In this document: in pieces, positions 13,932 to 21,272 of the stretch
How the letters are laid out: each line of letters starts with the position of its first letter
Position numbering within the stretch: the first letter of the stretch is position 1
Assembly (NCBI GenBank): GCA_913061335.1
Contig: CAJXTP010000024.1
Span: forward strand, 1 to 21,290
DNA: 21,290 nt
Origin: an uncultured Loktanella sp.
GTDB lineage: Bacteria; Pseudomonadota; Alphaproteobacteria; Rhodobacterales; Rhodobacteraceae
Reading direction: 5' to 3'
Program-made: the position numbers and the translations under genes
Notes under the pieces: model-generated
The model's input: the letters and a program-made list of their open reading frames with translations, nothing else
Database searches by the model: none
What the model was told of the DNA's origin: nothing

Positions 13932-14657
13932 ATGGCATCTAAAGTTCGTCTTTTTGTAGATCACCCGCTGGGTCCAGCGCAATCAGTTCCGTTAACGCGG
14001 GACCAAGCGCATTATTTGTTCGGGGTCATGCGCCTTGGAGCCGGCACAGTCGTGTCGCTTATTAATGGGGCCGACGGCGAATGGGACGCCGAAGTCGTCG
14101 AGGCTGGTAAAAAGGGCGGTGTCCTTTTGTGCCAATCCCAAACCAAACCTTTGCAAATGCCCCCTGACGTGTGGCTGCTGTTTGCGCCAATCCGCAAGGA
14201 ACGCACAGCGTTTATCGTGGAAAAAGCGACGGAGCTTGGGGCTGCACGTATCATGCCCATCCAAACTGAATATACCAATAACGCCGACCGCCTGCGTATT
14301 GATAAGCTGCGCGCACACGCGCTGGAAGCCACCGAGCAATGCGGCGGCACCTATGTGCCTACGGTCGATGATCTGGCAAAGCTGTCAAAGGTCCTTGATG
14401 GCTGGGATTCCACCCGCCGGATCATGTTTTGCGACGAAACAATGCTGGGGCAGGCGTCTGTCTTAGATGCAGGGCTGACTGGTCGTTGGGCGATCATAAT
14501 TGGCCCCGAAGGCGGATTTTCTGACAAAGAACGCACGCGACTACACGGCATGGACTGCGCCCACCCCGTCAGCCTAGGCCCGCGCATCTTGCGGGCAGAC
14601 ACGGCCGCAGTCGCAGCATTGACCCTATGGCAAAACGCAATGGGGGACTGGCGATGA
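13932..14657 (+). CDS. rsmE: 16S rRNA m3U1498 methyltransferase RsmE
   Basis: A 241-residue SPOUT-family enzyme that methylates N3 of U1498 in 16S rRNA using S-adenosylmethionine. The N-terminal PUA-like part (KVRLFVDHPL, DQAHYLFGVMRLGAG) binds RNA. The C-terminal trefoil knot carries the cofactor motifs IIGPEGGFSDKE and LGPRILRADTAAVAAL, and the family block KERTAFIVEKATELG is intact. I use the ATG at 13932 (MASKVRLFVD); ATGs at 13920 and 13905 are alternatives but press into ubiA. The stop overlaps the start of the acetyltransferase gene (ATGA, 14654-14657). Confidence 0.94.
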   Translation: MASKVRLFVDHPLGPAQSVPLTRDQAHYLFGVMRLGAGTVVSLINGADGEWDAEVVEAGKKGGVLLCQSQTKPLQMPPDVWLLFAPIRKERTAFIVEKATELGAARIMPIQTEYTNNADRLRIDKLRAHALEATEQCGGTYVPTVDDLAKLSKVLDGWDSTRRIMFCDETMLGQASVLDAGLTGRWAIIIGPEGGFSDKERTRLHGMDCAHPVSLGPRILRADTAAVAALTLWQNAMGDWR

Positions 14658-15496
14658 TCCGCCTTGATCCCAATGACCAGCCGATGATTGAGGCTTTTCT
14701 GACCGAGCATCTTGATACATCGATGTTCCCGATGTCGAACTTGCAAGAATACGGGATGAATGGTGGCCACGCACGTGCAATGACTTTTTGGCGAGATACC
14801 AATGCAGGACCAATAACTGACCTGCTTGGAATTTCCGATGAAGGCATGGTTATGCCGTATCTGACATTAATTTCCGATAAGGATATCATGGCGGCCCTCA
14901 ATGAGCGCACGGTCATTGGAATTATTGGAGAACAGACAAGCTGTCGGCGGGTGCAACGGGCTTTGGATCTGACGGATACTGACTTGCATCTTGATAAAGA
15001 CGAAACCCTTTTTGCGATGTACCTTTCACATCTCTCAAGTGTTAATACAGACCTAAGTATACGCAGTTTCATAGAGTTTCCGCGCGATGTCTTGGTGGGC
15101 TGGATGCACGATTACTTAACTGAAACGCTAGGCACCCCGGGTGACGACGCATTTCCTATGGCTGTGCAGCGCTTCGACGATTTTGCCGGAAAAGGCAGTC
15201 ATGTTGTTTTAGTGGATAAGGATACTCCGGTTGCGATGACGGGGTTCAACGCCCAAGTCGGGCAGACTGTACAAATCGGGGGGGTCTATACGCCACCTGA
15301 ACTGCGTGGACGCGGATATGCGCGCACGGCGATTGCGCTGCACTTGGAGCAGGCCACAAAATCTGGCGCGACGCGGGCACTTTTATTCGCAGATGATCCG
15401 GCGGCAATCAAAGCTTACCGTGCAGTGGGATTTACGGACATCGGCCAATACACACTTTGCATATTTTCCAAACCAATGGGTATCTCAAATGTCTGA
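14654..15496 (+). CDS. GNAT family N-acetyltransferase
   Basis: A 280-residue protein. The C-terminal part (about residues 175-275) is a GNAT fold: GSHVVLVDKDTPVAMTGF, then GVYTPPELRGRGYARTAIA with the acetyl-CoA pyrophosphate loop RGRGYA, and ALLFADDPAAIKAYRAVGF as the terminal motif. The N-terminal half lacks a clear signature and may be a degenerate second GNAT-like lobe. The substrate is unknown. The start at 14654 overlaps the rsmE stop; an upstream ATG at 14627 is less likely. The stretch at 14780-15080 seems more AT-rich than its neighbours, so the gene may have entered the rsmE-gshA interval later (inference). Confidence 0.87.
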   Translation: MIRLDPNDQPMIEAFLTEHLDTSMFPMSNLQEYGMNGGHARAMTFWRDTNAGPITDLLGISDEGMVMPYLTLISDKDIMAALNERTVIGIIGEQTSCRRVQRALDLTDTDLHLDKDETLFAMYLSHLSSVNTDLSIRSFIEFPRDVLVGWMHDYLTETLGTPGDDAFPMAVQRFDDFAGKGSHVVLVDKDTPVAMTGFNAQVGQTVQIGGVYTPPELRGRGYARTAIALHLEQATKSGATRALLFADDPAAIKAYRAVGFTDIGQYTLCIFSKPMGISNV

Positions 15497-16007
15497 TTTC
15501 ATGCGCCCCGAAGCACGGGCAACATTATGGCGTTGGCGCGAAGCATTGACAGGTCTTGCCCTTGTGGGGGTCGGTCTGTGGTGGACGCTGGGCAGTTTTG
15601 GGATCGTGCGTTGGATCGGTGTGGTCCTGACCGCTGGGGCAGCCATTCTCGTGATTGCGGGTATTCAACGGGCGCGGTTCCGGCAAACGGGCGAGGGGCC
15701 GGGAATTGTGCAAGTCGCCGAACGACGACTTGCCTATTTGGGGCCTCTGACGGGCGGGCAAATGGACATCGCTGACCTCACGCGGCTAGAGCTTGACCCA
15801 ACCGGCCATCCCGCTGCGCATTGGATTCTGACGGGTATCGGCGGCCAGTCGATCGCGATCCCTGTGAACGCGCAAAACGCAGATGCGTTATTTGATCTAT
15901 TTGGCAGCCTGCAAGGCATCCAAACGACGGCCATGCTGGACGTGCTATCACAAACACCTGATGTGCGCGTCACAGTCTGGGAAAAAACACCGACCCTGCT
16001 ACATTGA
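15489..16007 (+). CDS. Conserved membrane protein of unknown function
   Basis: A 172-residue protein with two membrane helices (about residues 22-37 and 41-58) followed by a soluble part of about 110 residues: RRLAYLGPLTGGQMDIADL, then LELDPTGHPAAHWIL and QNADALFDLFGSLQGI. The soluble part has a strand-rich pattern that could be PH-like, but I do not recognise a named family. The start overlaps the acetyltransferase gene by 8 bp (15489-15496), so they are coupled. Starts at 15489 and 15501 are both possible. gshA begins 62 bp downstream. Confidence 0.8.
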   Translation: MSDFMRPEARATLWRWREALTGLALVGVGLWWTLGSFGIVRWIGVVLTAGAAILVIAGIQRARFRQTGEGPGIVQVAERRLAYLGPLTGGQMDIADLTRLELDPTGHPAAHWILTGIGGQSIAIPVNAQNADALFDLFGSLQGIQTTAMLDVLSQTPDVRVTVWEKTPTLLH

Positions 16008-16069
16008 CACTGCTGCCTGTTCGCGGCACCGATAACCTGAACCCTTGTCCCATGACGGAGCCTTTCCCA

Positions 16070-17440
16070 ATGTCCATTCCACAGTCCGGCGGCGGCCCGA
16101 TCGAGCATCACGACCAACTGGCACAATTGCTGGCTGACGGGTGCAAGCCCAAAGAAGATTGGCGCATCGGCACCGAGCATGAAAAGTTCGGCTATTGCAA
16201 AGATACGCAACAGCCGCTGCCCTATGAAGGTGAGCGGTCGATCCAAGCGGTCCTCGAAGGTCTGCGCGACCAATTCAATTGGGCACCAGTTGAGGAAGAA
16301 GGCAAAATTATCGGCCTAAGCAAGGGGCTCGCGAATGTCAGTTTGGAACCGGGCGGCGCGTTGGAATTATCCGGCGCCCCTGTGGAAACCATCCACCAGA
16401 CTTGTGACGAGGTAAACGACCACCTGCGCGAAGTTAAAGCCGTTTCCGATGTCCTTGGTGTGAAATTCATCGGTCTCGGTGCGGCACCTGAATGGTCCCA
16501 CGAAGAAATGCCGTTAATGCCCAAAGGGCGTTATAAGCTGATGAATAACTACATGGAAAAGGTTGGCACCATGGGTACGGCGATGATGCGCCGGACCTGC
16601 ACTGTGCAAGTGAACCTTGATTTTGGTTCAGAGGTCGACATGGTGCAAAAGCTGCGCGTGGCCTTGGCCCTACAGCCGGTTGCAGCCGCGCTATTCGCCA
16701 ATTCGCCGTTCTTTGAAGGCAAACCAAATGGCCATAAATCATGGCGGTCGCGTATCTGGCGTGATCTGGATGCTGACCGCACAGGCATGCTGCCTTTCGT
16801 CTTTGAAGACGGCTTTGGGTTCGAGGCTTGGGTGCAATGGGTTCTCGATGTGCCGATGTATTTTGTGTACCGTGATGGCAAATACATTGACGCGCTGGGC
16901 ATGTCCTTCCGCGATTTCCTGAAAGGCGAATTGCCCGCATTGCCAGGTGAAAAGCCGATGCTATCGGATTGGGCGGACCATCTGACCACCGTTTTCCCCG
17001 AGGCGCGGATCAAACAGTTCATTGAAATGCGCGGAGCTGATGGCGGACCTTGGCGGCGCCTATGCGCCTTGCCTGCGTTCTGGGTTGGGCTGATGTACGA
17101 CCAAACGGCGCTTGATGCCGCGTGGGATCTTTGCAAAAACTGGACCGCTGAACAACGCGAAGCGCTGCGCGTTGCAGCGTCCGTTGACGGGTTGCAGGCA
17201 AAGATTGATGGGATCAACATGCTTGAGCTGGCCCGCGAAGTTGTTGCGATTTCTGAGGCCGGCCTTAAAGCCCGTGCACGTCCAGGTGCGGGCGGGCTTG
17301 TGCCCGACGAGACCCATTTTCTAAATGCGCTGAAAGAAAGCATTGAGACAGGACAAACCCCTGCCGATGAATTGCTGGCAAAATACAATGGCGAATGGGC
17401 GGGTGATCTGACCAAGATTTACGACGAATATAGCTATTAA
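16070..17440 (+). CDS. gshA: Glutamate-cysteine ligase, proteobacterial/plant type
   Basis: A 456-residue cytoplasmic enzyme that joins glutamate and cysteine with ATP, the first step of glutathione synthesis. It belongs to the family shared by alphaproteobacteria and plants: WRIGTEHEKFG near residue 33, SLEPGGALELSGAP, MRRTCTVQVNLDFGSE, WRSRIW and IEMRGADGGPW are hallmarks. Length equals the family's. I start at 16070 because GGAG lies 9 bases upstream and the protein then begins MSIPQSGGGPIEHHDQLA, as expected. In-frame ATGs at 16052 and 16004 would add unfamiliar residues. The adjacent rsmE fits a neighbourhood I recall for this order. Confidence 0.94.
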   Translation: MSIPQSGGGPIEHHDQLAQLLADGCKPKEDWRIGTEHEKFGYCKDTQQPLPYEGERSIQAVLEGLRDQFNWAPVEEEGKIIGLSKGLANVSLEPGGALELSGAPVETIHQTCDEVNDHLREVKAVSDVLGVKFIGLGAAPEWSHEEMPLMPKGRYKLMNNYMEKVGTMGTAMMRRTCTVQVNLDFGSEVDMVQKLRVALALQPVAAALFANSPFFEGKPNGHKSWRSRIWRDLDADRTGMLPFVFEDGFGFEAWVQWVLDVPMYFVYRDGKYIDALGMSFRDFLKGELPALPGEKPMLSDWADHLTTVFPEARIKQFIEMRGADGGPWRRLCALPAFWVGLMYDQTALDAAWDLCKNWTAEQREALRVAASVDGLQAKIDGINMLELAREVVAISEAGLKARARPGAGGLVPDETHFLNALKESIETGQTPADELLAKYNGEWAGDLTKIYDEYSY

Positions 17441-17499
17441 CCTTGCCATAATACTGCCTCGAATACCCACTATTTGGAAACATTGAAGGGGTCGATGCG

Positions 17500-17841
17500 A
17501 TGCAGATGTTCTTAAGTCCGCGCTTTGCGATGTTGCTGCTGATCGGCCTGCCTTTAGCGGGCGGGGCGGTTGCGCATCCGCACGGGGCCAGCGCATTTAT
17601 CATGGGCGCGTGGGCTGGCACGTTAATCGTTGCACCGCCGCTGATGATTTTTCTTTGGGCGCTTGGGTTGCGGACAATCGGACAGCTTTTGCGTCCACTT
17701 GCACGGCTGCCAATTCTCGTCGGAATGACAGTTCTAATGTTCTATATTTCTGACACGGAAATTGGGCTGGGTGGACAGCTCGCTGGTGGCGGCGCGCTGA
17801 TGTATTGGTTACGCCAAGGGCGCGGTAGCGCGGTCATCTAA
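17500..17841 (+). CDS. Small hypothetical membrane protein
   Basis: A 113-residue hydrophobic protein with about three or four predicted membrane segments (MLLLIGLPLAGGAVA, AGTLIVAPPLMIFLWALGL, LPILVGMTVLMFYI, and a weaker one near the end). No family recognised. A good ribosome site AAGGGG lies 8 bases before the ATG, which supports it being real. It follows gshA by 59 bp and its stop overlaps the convergent plsY stop by 4 bp (17838-17841). Confidence 0.7.
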   Translation: MQMFLSPRFAMLLLIGLPLAGGAVAHPHGASAFIMGAWAGTLIVAPPLMIFLWALGLRTIGQLLRPLARLPILVGMTVLMFYISDTEIGLGGQLAGGGALMYWLRQGRGSAVI

Positions 17842-18443
17842 CGGCCTATTTTTGGTTCCTTGCCCGCGCGCATCCGTTTGATATTGGCGCTATGGCGCGA
17901 ATAGATGAGCGCCGCCAAAGCGAATGAAAGCGCAAACAATCGCCCATCTGTCATGAATGCCACGATCAACGGCGCCCAGCCTGCTGCAAACAGTGCAGCC
18001 ATTGATGAATAACGCCCGATCGCTGCAACGACGATCCAAATAGCACCTGCAGCCAAACCAACAACTGGTGACAAGGCGATCATCAGGCCAAAATAGGTTG
18101 CGACGCCTTTGCCGCCCTTAAACCGCAGCCAAACCGGAAAGCAGTGCCCGATAATTGCAGCCAAACCTGCCAATTGTGCCGCGTCTTCGCCCGCAAATGC
18201 GCGCGCTAGAAGAACAATTGCAGCACCTTTGCCCGCATCAAACAGGAGCGTCAGCGCGGCCGCTGTCTTATTACCAGTGCGCAAAACATTGGTTGCTCCG
18301 ATGTTGCCGGACCCAATATTGCGTAAATTCCCAAGACCCATGACACGCGCAACGATCATCCCAAACGGGATCGATCCAAGCACATAACCACCAAGCGCCC
18401 AAAGGATGAGGTAGATCGTTGGTGTAATAATTTCAGGCATCAT
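17838..18443 (-). CDS. plsY: Glycerol-3-phosphate acyltransferase PlsY
   Basis: A 201-residue inner-membrane enzyme that moves an acyl group from acyl-phosphate to glycerol-3-phosphate, the first step of phospholipid synthesis. The three conserved loops are present: GSIPFGMIVAR, GSGNIGATNVLRTGNK, and GHCFPVWLRFKGGKGVATYFG. Several hydrophobic helices alternate with these. The start at 18443 overlaps the dihydroorotase-like stop; ATG 18440 is equally possible and has better spacing to GAGGAA. A start at 18476 would add an unlikely leader. It is the last gene of the pyrB-plsY run. Confidence 0.94.
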   Translation of the reverse strand: MMPEIITPTIYLILWALGGYVLGSIPFGMIVARVMGLGNLRNIGSGNIGATNVLRTGNKTAAALTLLFDAGKGAAIVLLARAFAGEDAAQLAGLAAIIGHCFPVWLRFKGGKGVATYFGLMIALSPVVGLAAGAIWIVVAAIGRYSSMAALFAAGWAPLIVAFMTDGRLFALSFALAALIYSRHSANIKRMRAGKEPKIGR

Positions 18444-19720
18444 ATTTCCTCGCTGACAAGTGTGCCGCCGACCCACGTGCCAAGGACAACGCCTTGCATA
18501 CGTGCACCGTCAAATGGGGTATTCTTTGATTTGGACTTCAGCTTGGCGCGGTCCAAAATGAACGGCGCGTCGGGGTCAAACCAGACCAAATCTGCGGGAG
18601 CGCCTGCGCGCAGACGGCCCGTGTCCAGCCCAAGCAACCGAGACGGGTTTAGCGACAGCGCTGCAAACAACCGCGGAAGGCTGATCATTTCGGCGTGATA
18701 CAAACGCAAGGCGGCGGGCAGCAATGTCTCAAGACCGACGGCCCCGCTTGCGGCTTCTTCAAACGGCAAGCGTTTGCTTTCTTCGTCTTGGGGTGTGTGC
18801 ATGGAGCAGATGATATCGATCAACCCATCTGCGACCGCTTGGACAACGGCCAAACGGTCATCTTCGGATCGCAGCGGCGGCTTAAGCTTAAAGAATGTCC
18901 GGTAATCGGCTACATCCAATTCATTCAGCGTCAGGTGATGCACGCCGACGCCAGCGGTGATGTTGAGCCCGTTACGTTTAGCCCGTTCTAGCGCAGGCAA
19001 GGCGCGCGCAGTGGTGATTTGGTCGGCGTGATACCGCGCGCCTGTCATCTCTAATAGGGCGATATCGCGGTCCAATGCCATGCGTTCCGCCATCGGTGTC
19101 ACACCGGGCAGTCCGCGCAATGAGGCAAACTTGCCTGATGTCACAGCTGCCCCTTCGGATAATCCGGGGTCTTGGACATGGGCGATGACCAATGCATCAA
19201 GGCTGCGCGCATAGGTCAGCGCGCGGCTGAATGCTTTGGTGTTTGTAACAACGCGGTCGCAATCGGTGAACGCCACAGCGCCCGCATCTTGCAAGAACCC
19301 GATCTCGGTCATCACTGCGCCATCACGGCCTTTGGTCAGGGCGGCCATCGGCAGCACGCGCACCGGCGCATCAAGTGCCGCACGGCGAGACACAAATTCA
19401 AGCGTTTCCGGTAGGTCAATCGCAGGCAGCGTATCGGGGCGGGTCACGATTGTTGTGACGCCACCCGCAGCGGCAGCCCGACCCGCAGAGCGGAACGATT
19501 CCTTGTGTCGTTCACCGGGTTCGGACACCTTCACGCCGATGTCGACGATGCCTGGTGCAAGACAGTTTCCCGCACAGTTGACGATTGTCCCTTTGACGTC
19601 AGGCGTAGGGTTTTCATACACCTCAACGATCAAACCATCACGAACCCGTAGCGCACCCAGCGTGTCAGTCTGCGCCACCGGATCAATCAGACGGGCATTG
19701 ATGAATATCGTGTCTGTCAT
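18440..19720 (-). CDS. pyrC: Dihydroorotase-like protein, probably non-catalytic (PyrC')
   Basis: A 426-residue amidohydrolase-family protein of the dihydroorotase class, in pyrimidine synthesis. It would usually be labelled dihydroorotase. However, the first metal motif, normally VDxHVHLREPG, reads VDIGVKVSEPG, so both histidines and the arginine are gone (G62, K64, S66). The later histidine of the HxxH(I/V)ST motif is replaced (YHADQITT, Q234), and the catalytic aspartate of the TDHAPH motif is replaced (CSMHTPQ, M307). H181 and the HHLTLNE block remain. This matches the inactive PyrC' type known from Pseudomonas, which assembles with aspartate transcarbamoylase. Its start overlaps the preceding gene by 4 bp. 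An active pyrC must then lie elsewhere. Confidence 0.88.
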   Translation of the reverse strand: MTDTIFINARLIDPVAQTDTLGALRVRDGLIVEVYENPTPDVKGTIVNCAGNCLAPGIVDIGVKVSEPGERHKESFRSAGRAAAAGGVTTIVTRPDTLPAIDLPETLEFVSRRAALDAPVRVLPMAALTKGRDGAVMTEIGFLQDAGAVAFTDCDRVVTNTKAFSRALTYARSLDALVIAHVQDPGLSEGAAVTSGKFASLRGLPGVTPMAERMALDRDIALLEMTGARYHADQITTARALPALERAKRNGLNITAGVGVHHLTLNELDVADYRTFFKLKPPLRSEDDRLAVVQAVADGLIDIICSMHTPQDEESKRLPFEEAASGAVGLETLLPAALRLYHAEMISLPRLFAALSLNPSRLLGLDTGRLRAGAPADLVWFDPDAPFILDRAKLKSKSKNTPFDGARMQGVVLGTWVGGTLVSEEI

Positions 19721-20238
19721 GTGGCACCTTGCTGAATGTTACGGATGTGGGACAGAACTTCGGACGCGTCTGCAATACGTTCAAATCCGATTTTTGCTTC
19801 ATACGTTCTTTTATTGCTGCGCCGCGTCTCCGTCGCAAACATGATCGACGGAAGTTCCGCATCGACATAGTCGACAGATGTGTCCGGCGAGATTGGATAA
19901 GACTTCAGCCTGCGGCCCCGAAATGGCATGTCTGTCGCGATAAACGCCCGCTTGTTTGTCAACGTATACCACGTGTGTCTGCGTCGGAAAACGCCGCCAA
20001 AAAGAGCCCAGAAAACCATCGATGCACCCACGCTGAAATGGATCAACCCAAACATCCAGAATACGCCACCTGCTTGTGAAGCCTTTGTCATCCAAAACGC
20101 CGCAAATCCGGCGAAAAAGATACCAAAAGCAGCACTCCCGATGTCCTTTATGCCGACGGAAAATCTACCATCGGGGCGGCCCTGCCAAACGATGTCCTCG
20201 CCGTTGTGAAGGTGGTCTTTCCAGTCGAGCTTGCTCAT
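19717..20238 (-). CDS. Membrane protein with PH-like domain
   Basis: A 173-residue protein. It begins with EDIVWQGRPDGRF, typical of bacterial PH-like membrane proteins, then two membrane helices (about 31-51 and 59-83) and a soluble strand-rich end from about residue 88: HTWYTLTNKRAFIATDM, LKSYPISPDTSVDYVDAELPS, FERIADASEVLSHIRN. The YTLTNKRAFI signature is seen in the bPH family. Function unknown. It overlaps its neighbours on both sides by 4 bp, so it is coupled to the dihydroorotase-like gene. Confidence 0.8.
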   Translation of the reverse strand: MSKLDWKDHLHNGEDIVWQGRPDGRFSVGIKDIGSAAFGIFFAGFAAFWMTKASQAGGVFWMFGLIHFSVGASMVFWALFGGVFRRRHTWYTLTNKRAFIATDMPFRGRRLKSYPISPDTSVDYVDAELPSIMFATETRRSNKRTYEAKIGFERIADASEVLSHIRNIQQGAT

Positions 20239-20750
20239 CGCGCAATCCAGATCATTACGGCCACCAGCGCAAATAGCACCAGCAACGCATAAGTCGCGAT
20301 CCGGCCTGACATGGCTGCGTCGGAGGGCTTTTTCCGCGCCTGCGGCACGGTGCCGACTGCGCTATCGCTTGTGATCGGGCGCGGGGCTGACATGCGCGGC
20401 GTTTCGCGCAAAACCATCACCAGCCGTACGTCACTGGGCAGATTGATATCAAACGCGGTGCCGCCAAAGGCCGCCGACATTACCAGCACCACAGCGCCCA
20501 TTAGCCCGCGCAATTCTTCTGCTTGGATCGTAGATACAGGCATGTCGTATCCGTTAAGGATGAAATCAGGCAGGCTCATATCCGCCAGCATACCCGGTGT
20601 GATCGCATCGACGTAATCGGTGTTGAGCACAACGTTCCCGAAGACAGCCATCATCGCCGCGTCCGTTTTGTCGCCCAGCCCATCAGGGGAAGGGCGGTTT
20701 AGTTCCAGCACATAGATCGCGCTGTGGTCATGCGCGGGGATGTGGATCAT
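20235..20750 (-). CDS. Tail-anchored hypothetical protein
   Basis: A 171-residue protein with a mainly soluble N-terminal part and one hydrophobic segment at the very end (ATYALLVLFALVAVMIWIAR, about 152-171), suggesting a C-terminal membrane anchor. A proline- and charge-containing linker (about 115-148) precedes it. A hydrophobic stretch near residues 80-100 (LMGAVVLVMSAAFGGTAFD) may be buried or membrane-inserted. No family recognised. The ATG overlaps the upstream gene stop and its own stop overlaps the next ATG, both by 4 bp. Confidence 0.75.
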   Translation of the reverse strand: MIHIPAHDHSAIYVLELNRPSPDGLGDKTDAAMMAVFGNVVLNTDYVDAITPGMLADMSLPDFILNGYDMPVSTIQAEELRGLMGAVVLVMSAAFGGTAFDINLPSDVRLVMVLRETPRMSAPRPITSDSAVGTVPQARKKPSDAAMSGRIATYALLVLFALVAVMIWIAR

Positions 20751-21196
20751 GTGAGGTCCCTTCGGGTTGCATCAATTAATTTGCGTACAGCACCTAAGTG
20801 GGACACGTAATTCAATTCAACGCTGCGTCCATTGCTGAATTTAATCCGAAGCCCCCACCAAAACCATCTGCGTGTGCCAGTGATTTCAGACAGTGGCGCG
20901 AAAACGGTGTCGTCGCCGTCGGAGAACTGAAGCTTGTCCTTGGTCAGAATCCAGTGCTGGGCGCGGTGGCTGTTCCAGATCGTGAAATCATCAAAGATGA
21001 GCATGTAGTACAAAGTCGAAAAGGCAAGACTGCCAGCAAAGAGCCAGAACAGTTGAAAATCAGGTAGTGCTACACCGAACACAACGACCGAAGTCAGCAA
21101 TGGAACGACAGATGTCAGCAATCCTAAACAAACGGATCTGGACAAAAAGATCCAAATAGAGGGTCGCCATTCTGCTATGTTTGCGTCAATGCTCAA
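20747..21196 (-). CDS. Membrane protein with PH-like C-terminal domain
   Basis: A 149-residue protein with two membrane segments (about 17-41 and 46-66) followed by a strand-rich domain: AQHWILTKDKLQFSDGDD, FAPLSEITGTRRWFWWGLRIKF, VELNYVSHLGAVRKLIDA. The layout parallels the other PH-like protein two genes downstream. The start is probably TTG at 21196, overlapping the pyrB stop (TTGA, 21193-21196). A naive longer call would begin in the adapter with MCIRDS and add 31 false residues; those must be discarded. Confidence 0.78.
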   Translation of the reverse strand: MSIDANIAEWRPSIWIFLSRSVCLGLLTSVVPLLTSVVVFGVALPDFQLFWLFAGSLAFSTLYYMLIFDDFTIWNSHRAQHWILTKDKLQFSDGDDTVFAPLSEITGTRRWFWWGLRIKFSNGRSVELNYVSHLGAVRKLIDATRRDLT

Positions 21197-21272
21197 GCTG
21201 AGATCTCGGTCTTTTGGCGGTAGGCCCGCAGGTTTTGTGCGAGCAGATCCATTGCGGCCATGCGCACGGCGA
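21193..21272 (-). CDS. pyrB: Aspartate carbamoyltransferase catalytic subunit, C-terminal end (cut by contig end)
   Basis: The last 26 or so codons read AVRMAAMDLLAQNLRAYRQK then TEISA and stop. This resembles the C-terminus of bacterial aspartate transcarbamoylases, which ends in a GV-VRMAV-like helix (for example B. subtilis GVFIRMAVIQ). The position, directly before the membrane genes and the dihydroorotase-like gene, supports pyrB, which makes carbamoyl-aspartate from aspartate and carbamoyl phosphate. The first partial codon joins adapter sequence. The call rests on a short stretch. Confidence 0.7.

Noticed and set aside
16467..17415. Antisense ORFs up to 288 codons opposite gshA
   Set aside because: gshA is recognised along its whole length; the antisense translations are rich in R, S and P and lack motifs.
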